DNA from: Massariosphaeria phaeospora
Lineage: Eukaryota; Ascomycota; Dothideomycetes; Pleosporales
Direction of reading: 5' to 3'
Assembly: GCA_011032825.1 (NCBI GenBank)
Contig: JAADJZ010000006.1
Location: forward strand, 1,054,001-1,118,000
DNA: 64,000 bases
Positions 59,372 through 64,000 of this stretch are shown here, piece by piece. The notes under the pieces were generated by a model. The model was not told the DNA's origin. It did no database searches and saw nothing but the letters and a program-made list of their open reading frames with translations. The position numbers and the translations under genes are program-made. The stretch's first letter is position 1, and each line of letters opens with the position of its first letter.

Positions 59372-60034
59372 TATCCGAGGAGGAGGTCCAGGAGAAAGAA
59401 GGGCTCAAGGACGTGCGAGTAGCAGACGCTTCTTCCAACAAGTAATCAGCAAGATGATATTCAGGCCAGTATTTCTCTACGCCAAGACAATGCTTTCCAA
59501 TCCACTATACCTCTAAACCCGACACGAGAAGAATCGTTCTCTTACACCAAACACAAGCAGATTTTCAATGTTCACCAAAATACGATCTTTAGGGCTGCTG
59601 CGTACTCGTAATAATTTCATCTTACACGGCTGTCAGAGCTCAGTCAGATGCGCACTGTCTGTAGCTATATATGGCTCACGACAAATTACGGACTCCTGTT
59701 TATTCAACGCGCTTTTCTTGAGCTACATATGTATATTTGGTATCCATTTGTGTATGGAGAGGGGCTGGGATTGCGCGGAATGGGACGGAGTTTTGTTAGA
59801 CTGGAATTGAGGGTTGGAGCAGGGGTTGTTGTGTGCGATAGGAGAATGAGTGTGTTGTTTACTTTCTACTTCTCACACGATCGTTTAAAAAGACGGGTGA
59901 GGAAGACCCTGGGGTGAGAAATTTGGAGATGGAATACTATCATTTCTGGGGCTATGAATACTACAGACCGCCCGAGTTCGTGAGCAAACCCCATCCCAAC
60001 GCCTCGACGAGTTCCATACAAACCACGTAGGCAG
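59372..60034. other. Convergent intergenic region
   Basis: About 660 bp between the stops of the HET gene and the CxxC-rich gene. Nothing specific was recognised. Confidence 0.45.
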
Positions 60035-60874
60035 TCAGTACGACCAATACCGTTCCATCCCGTTAAACTTGCCAGGGCGCATAACACTAACCCGGGTAGA
60101 GTCGTAAGCCAGCTCGACGCCAGTACCCCACAGCCAGTCGCACTGGCCGCACTTGACCCGGCCCTCCCCAGAAAAACAGTCCTCAAACTTGTTCATGTAG
60201 CAGTAGCGCAAATTCTCCGGGACATCGTCTTGCCACAGAGCGAGCGGTTTGAACAACCTCCCGGACCTGAGGACGTGTTCTTGTGTCACCTTGTCGTCCT
60301 TGAGTTCGGGATGATAGGCCAGCTCGTAAACGTTAAAGCTACAGCCTGGGCACGGCCAGGGCTCCATCTTCGTAGTCAGGTGTCTGAGAAGTTGGCGTAT
60401 CCTTTTCCACGACGCAATCCACTGCCCGGGCTCAAGATGGAAGCGCACCGTAATTTCTGGCTCCCAATCGTAGTTCCGGCGGTCAAACTGGCACACCCCG
60501 TCGGGCCCAGTCCTGTTGTTGCAGAACACGCTGAATGGCGGATTCGCAAAGTACGCGACGCTGTCCCCGATGTAGCTGAACGGGTACCAGTCCTCGCGGA
60601 GATAGTGGTCGAGGTCGTTAGCTTCCACGAGGGCGATGAAATCGTCGCTGCCGTTGAAGGGCTTGTAGCCGAATTGCTCGATCATGGCGTGGCCGTAGGC
60701 GCGCTTGCTTGGATCCAGGCGGACGGAGCAGGAGGGGCAGAGCCAGCGGTTGGTGGAGTCGATGACGAGAGACGTGTAGCCGAAGGCTGCTCGCGACAGT
60801 TGGATTCCGGGGCATGCGTTTCGTAACTGCTGGTCGAGGATGGACTCGACTACGGATGTGGGGGAGTTGGACAT
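60035..60874 (-). CDS. Unrecognised protein with several CxxC pairs
   Basis: 279 residues from ATG 60874 (MSNSPTSVVES); the frame is open to an ATG at 61024, which would add 50 residues of uncertain value. I do not recognise the family. Cys pairs that could bind zinc occur at RWLCPSCSVRL, PWPCPGCSFN and VKCGQCDWLWG, with a further Cys in MNKFEDCF. The middle is rich in Phe/Tyr/Asp/Trp (EDWYPFSYIGDSVAYF, YDWEPEITVRFHLEPGQW). No signal peptide or membrane segment is seen in the shorter form. Base composition is like its neighbours. Confidence 0.65.
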   Translation of the reverse strand: MSNSPTSVVESILDQQLRNACPGIQLSRAAFGYTSLVIDSTNRWLCPSCSVRLDPSKRAYGHAMIEQFGYKPFNGSDDFIALVEANDLDHYLREDWYPFSYIGDSVAYFANPPFSVFCNNRTGPDGVCQFDRRNYDWEPEITVRFHLEPGQWIASWKRIRQLLRHLTTKMEPWPCPGCSFNVYELAYHPELKDDKVTQEHVLRSGRLFKPLALWQDDVPENLRYCYMNKFEDCFSGEGRVKCGQCDWLWGTGVELAYDSTRVSVMRPGKFNGMERYWSY

Positions 60875-61693
60875 AACGATGACGTGCAATGCTATATAGC
60901 CCGTATGGGGGAATGAAATGTTGTCGCGATCGAATATCGGCTGGTGGAACAATATGTCGCCATGGATAATTATGGGTTCATGATGTGTACCGCTTTCGAG
61001 AGCAGGTTCCCAAGAAAGTACCATGTTTACGAAGTTTTGTAGGAAAGAGCGTTGAGTCGTTGTAGCTGCCCCACCGAGCCTTGCATTAGCTCACTCCAAC
61101 TAATGATATAGAGCCTGTCTACCGTCACATAGCTAGTGGCATACCTAAAAATATGAAAATCCTGAAGATTACAGGTGATACAACGTGCCCAGCTCTTAGA
61201 TATTGAGATCGGGAAAGGCAAAGATAATTGGGGGAAGTAAAGTCAAGAATCACATATGGCTAGTTCGATCCTCAGATTATGAATGTGGTTGCCTAGGGCT
61301 GGAACAGATGAGGAGAACGGTAATGAGAAGTTTTGCGCGAAGCTCAAACTTGTTGCGGGGAGCCGTCTCACTGAATTTCATCGTGAGCTGAGTGGGTGCT
61401 TCATTTTGTGGAGCCTCTAAGAACCATGGTTCATTAAGATGACTCCTATAATGGTAATGAGAGTGGGATGTATCCATCGAAACGAATGATGAGGGAATGG
61501 AGTGTTGTGAGGAGCGGGGAGAGTGCTACGGAAAGCGGCAAAACCCAACCCCGCAGCTTCCCACAAAACCCTGAACATCAACCTTGGCCTCTCTTCCACG
61601 CAGGGTACACACTCAACAAACGTACTGCTATTGGATCCTAGTAAAGCATTTTTGCCTTCTACAAACCATTCTAGTTGTTTTATCCACCACAGC
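60875..61693. promoter_or_regulatory. Divergent promoter region, CxxC gene / PRMT3
   Basis: About 820 bp between divergent starts. Part of it (60875-61024) could be coding if the CxxC gene starts earlier. No specific site was recognised. Confidence 0.4.
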
Positions 61694-63262
61694 ATGGCAG
61701 ACAGCGACTCCGACACGGCAAGCTCGGCCGGGGACATCCTCGAAGATGTCTCTGAGCCCGACACTACGGCCTTCAAATGTTTATTCTGCGACCAAGAGTG
61801 GGTACGGGTTCCAGAAATGTTCCAGCATTGCACGTCATTGCACAGCTTCGACGTACCGACCTCTATGAAAAATCTCGGTCCTGGTTTGTCTCCGCGTTGC
61901 CTTACATAAGCATGCAGAGCTGACCATACGGTAGACGCCGACGAGCTCACAATCATAAAACTGGTGAATTATCTACGGTCCGAGGCGCAAAAAGGAACGG
62001 ATCCCAAAACCATCAACATCACGGCCGAGACAGTAGCGGACGACAAATACCTCCAACCCACACTACAGGACGATGCGTTGCTGTTCGAACTCGGTGACTT
62101 TATGCCTGAGACTGATACCAAGACTGTTGATTATGACGAGTATGAGGCCATGCATAAGAACGTACCCGAAGGCGTAGAAAAGATTGATCTCAAGGACGAC
62201 CGCGATACGAGCTATTTCGACTCTTACAAGGGCGCTGGGATCCATCGCGAGATGATCGAAGACCGCGTAAGAACAGAAGGCTACCGGGATTTCATTGAAA
62301 AGAACTCTGAACTCTTTGCGGGCAAGGTTGTTCTGGATGTCGGATGTGGCACCGGTATTCTATCACTGTTTTGCGCACGTGCGGGGGCGAAGAAGGTGTT
62401 TGCGGTGGATAACTCGGACATCGCAATACGTGCAAAAGAGATCGTCGCTAAGAATGGGTATCAAGATCGCGTGGAGGTGATCCAGGGCAAGATTGAAGAC
62501 TTCAACACGCAGAGGCTGATCGGAAAGGGGAAGGTCGACATCATTATCTCGGAATGGATGGGGTATGGTCTGTTGTTCGAAGGCATGCTGGACTCGGTCC
62601 TCCGCGCGCGAGAATTGTATCTAAAAGAAGGAGGGATCATGGTTCCGTCACACTGCACGCTTCGCATTGCGCCTATTTCCGACAAGGACTGGATATCCGA
62701 AAGCACCAGCGAGAAATTCTGGGACGATATCTACGGCTTCGATTTCTCTACGATGGTTCCTGGAGGCGCGCTGAACGACCGCGATATTGGCGTCCTTGAC
62801 GTTCCGACCTCAGCTATCTCCGGTTCTGCCTCTACCTTCTACACTCTCGACATCTCGCGCATCACAGTCAAGGAGTTAGATTTCACGTCCTCTTTTACCA
62901 CAACAATATCACGCGACGTATCCTCTCTAGATGCGTTTGCAATATGGTTCGACACATTCTTTCTCCCTCCGGGCTCAGCGCAAGACGCAGCGACGATAGA
63001 CGTGGACGGGTGGAATAAGAACGGCGAGCCAGGTGTTGGTTTCTCAACTGGACCGATGGGCACACCAACACATTGGCACCAAGCTGTATTACTCGCTGGC
63101 AAAGAGGAGAGGGAAGTGAATCTGAAGGCAGGCAGTGTGCTCAAGGGCACCGTGACGTACAACAAAGAAAAGAGGGACGCTAGAGGGATTGACGTGAGCA
63201 TTGCTTGGGAAGCAGAGGGTACGCAAGGTCCTGTCAAGGGAAGCTTTACACGGACAATGTAA
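61694..63262 (+). CDS. PRMT3: Protein arginine N-methyltransferase 3 (RmtB/PRMT3 type)
   Basis: Two exons (intron 61884-61934, GTTTGT donor) give 505 residues. PRMT3 transfers methyl groups from S-adenosylmethionine to arginine, classically in ribosomal protein S2 (uS5), in the cytosol. The N-terminal C2H2 finger that distinguishes PRMT3 is present (Cys29, Cys32, His45, His50 in FKCLFCDQEW ... HCTSLH). The catalytic core has SAM motif I VVLDVGCGTGILSLF, the double-E loop SEWMGYGLLFEGML and the THW loop MGTPTHWHQAV. The length fits fungal PRMT3. Confidence 0.93.
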
Positions 63263-63936
63263 TAGCGATACCACGCATACCGGCGACTGGCATTCTCAGG
63301 CTCGTCTCTGTAGTGGAAAGATACCGAGTACAGGTTGCAGATGTCGTTCACAGGAAGAACGAAAGGAAAAGTTAACATAACACTTTTCAGCAATGGAACA
63401 CTTGTGGCTCAGCCAGACTTAGCCAAGCCCTCCATATTACGAGACTGCATGTACATTTGCCTGGCTACTGACAAGATGCGTCGTGGAGTGCTAGTATGAG
63501 ACCGATCAGCCGTTCAACTAAGTGTTTTCCCGGTTCACCATAAGGAGGGACGTGAGTGTAGTTGCGCCAAGAGACAACGAAATCTATGGTTACAGACTAA
63601 TGACGGACGATAAGAGAAGAAAAACTCAAGACTTAGATATCTAGCGAAGTATGCAGACATCGACGAGACACGGTCTCTGTGTTGACTTGGCGTAACGGCT
63701 GCAATGTGGAGTTCAGCGAGTCTGGGAGCACACTTGATTCACGCTCCGATTGAGGCCATATTGATGGCTCTTTCGATGGCATGGTTGGGTAAAGAGATGG
63801 AAAACAGAGTGGCTCCTAGCTTCTAAGATTGCCAAGGCGCCAGTACCCTTTTCAGCTAGCGCACAGGATTCTCTCTGGCGACGTCCTGTGAAATCTCCCC
63901 ACCACATTCACTAACCAGCGTACCACATACAACAAC
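63263..63936. other. Intergenic, PRMT3 3' flank
   Basis: About 670 bp. A 64-codon minus-strand frame at 63713-63907 has no protein-like features. Nothing else was recognised. Confidence 0.4.
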
Positions 63937-64000
63937 ATGTTGCGCGCTGAGGATAGTTCGATGCCGGATGAGGCGACTAGGCTCTTCGACTTGACGCCTG
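63937..64000 (+). CDS. Possible first codons of a gene running off the window
   Basis: An ATG in acceptable context (ACAACATG) opens a frame that reads MLRAEDSSMPDEATRLFDL and stays open to the end of the window. Only 21 codons are visible, so identity and even reality cannot be judged. Confidence 0.25.
   Translation, partial: MLRAEDSSMPDEATRLFDLTP

Overview
The window is nuclear DNA from a filamentous ascomycete (Pezizomycotina). This follows from many 45-65 bp introns with GTAAGT-type donors, CTAAC/CTGAC branch sites and CAG/TAG ends, and from gene content: fungal NLR-type, HET-domain and subtilisin-with-ankyrin genes among conserved single-copy housekeeping genes. A dothideomycete, perhaps Pleosporales, fits the protein style, but that is inference. 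I joined exons by hand; in every gene called intact the joined exons sum to a whole number of codons.

Left end (about 0.15-10.4 kb), a decaying self/non-self or cell-death locus. A minus-strand NLR-like gene encodes an alpha/beta-hydrolase-like domain, a NACHT-like domain, a long ankyrin array and a C-terminal SPRY domain. It carries two single-base frameshifts and has lost the signature residues of both its hydrolase and its P-loop. Next come a fragment of an unrecognised gene (minus) and a 5'-truncated ankyrin-subtilisin gene (plus) with an intact Asp/His/Ser triad but two in-frame stop codons.

10.9-27.1 kb, housekeeping block: FMC1 and a mitochondrial EngB-type GTPase share a 199-bp divergent promoter; then a nucleolar SRP40/Nopp140 protein, exocyst SEC3, V-ATPase subunit a and a class I/II aminotransferase with a long 5' leader.

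27-35 kb: an intergenic stretch with two overlapping inverted-repeat structures (MITE-like) lies beside a very large, apparently intact NACHT-helical-repeat STAND gene (about 2,049 aa).

37-53 kb: a Barentsz/CASC3-like protein, a Q-rich CCCH zinc-finger protein, SLY1, a short intergenic segment that folds on paper into a compact pseudoknotted RNA with a pol III B-box-like hairpin, a CDA-fold deaminase, a DNAJC9-like J protein and an AT-hook protein with micro-exons.

54-64 kb: a small secreted Cys-rich protein with Asn-Pro repeats, STN1 (telomere capping), a HET-domain protein, an unrecognised CxxC-rich protein, PRMT3, and possibly the first codons of a gene leaving the window.

The best candidates for unusual biology are the degenerate NLR/protease locus, the possible structured RNA near 48.0-48.14 kb and the nested inverted repeats near 27.3-27.6 kb. 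No CRISPR array, rRNA gene or convincing tRNA was seen.
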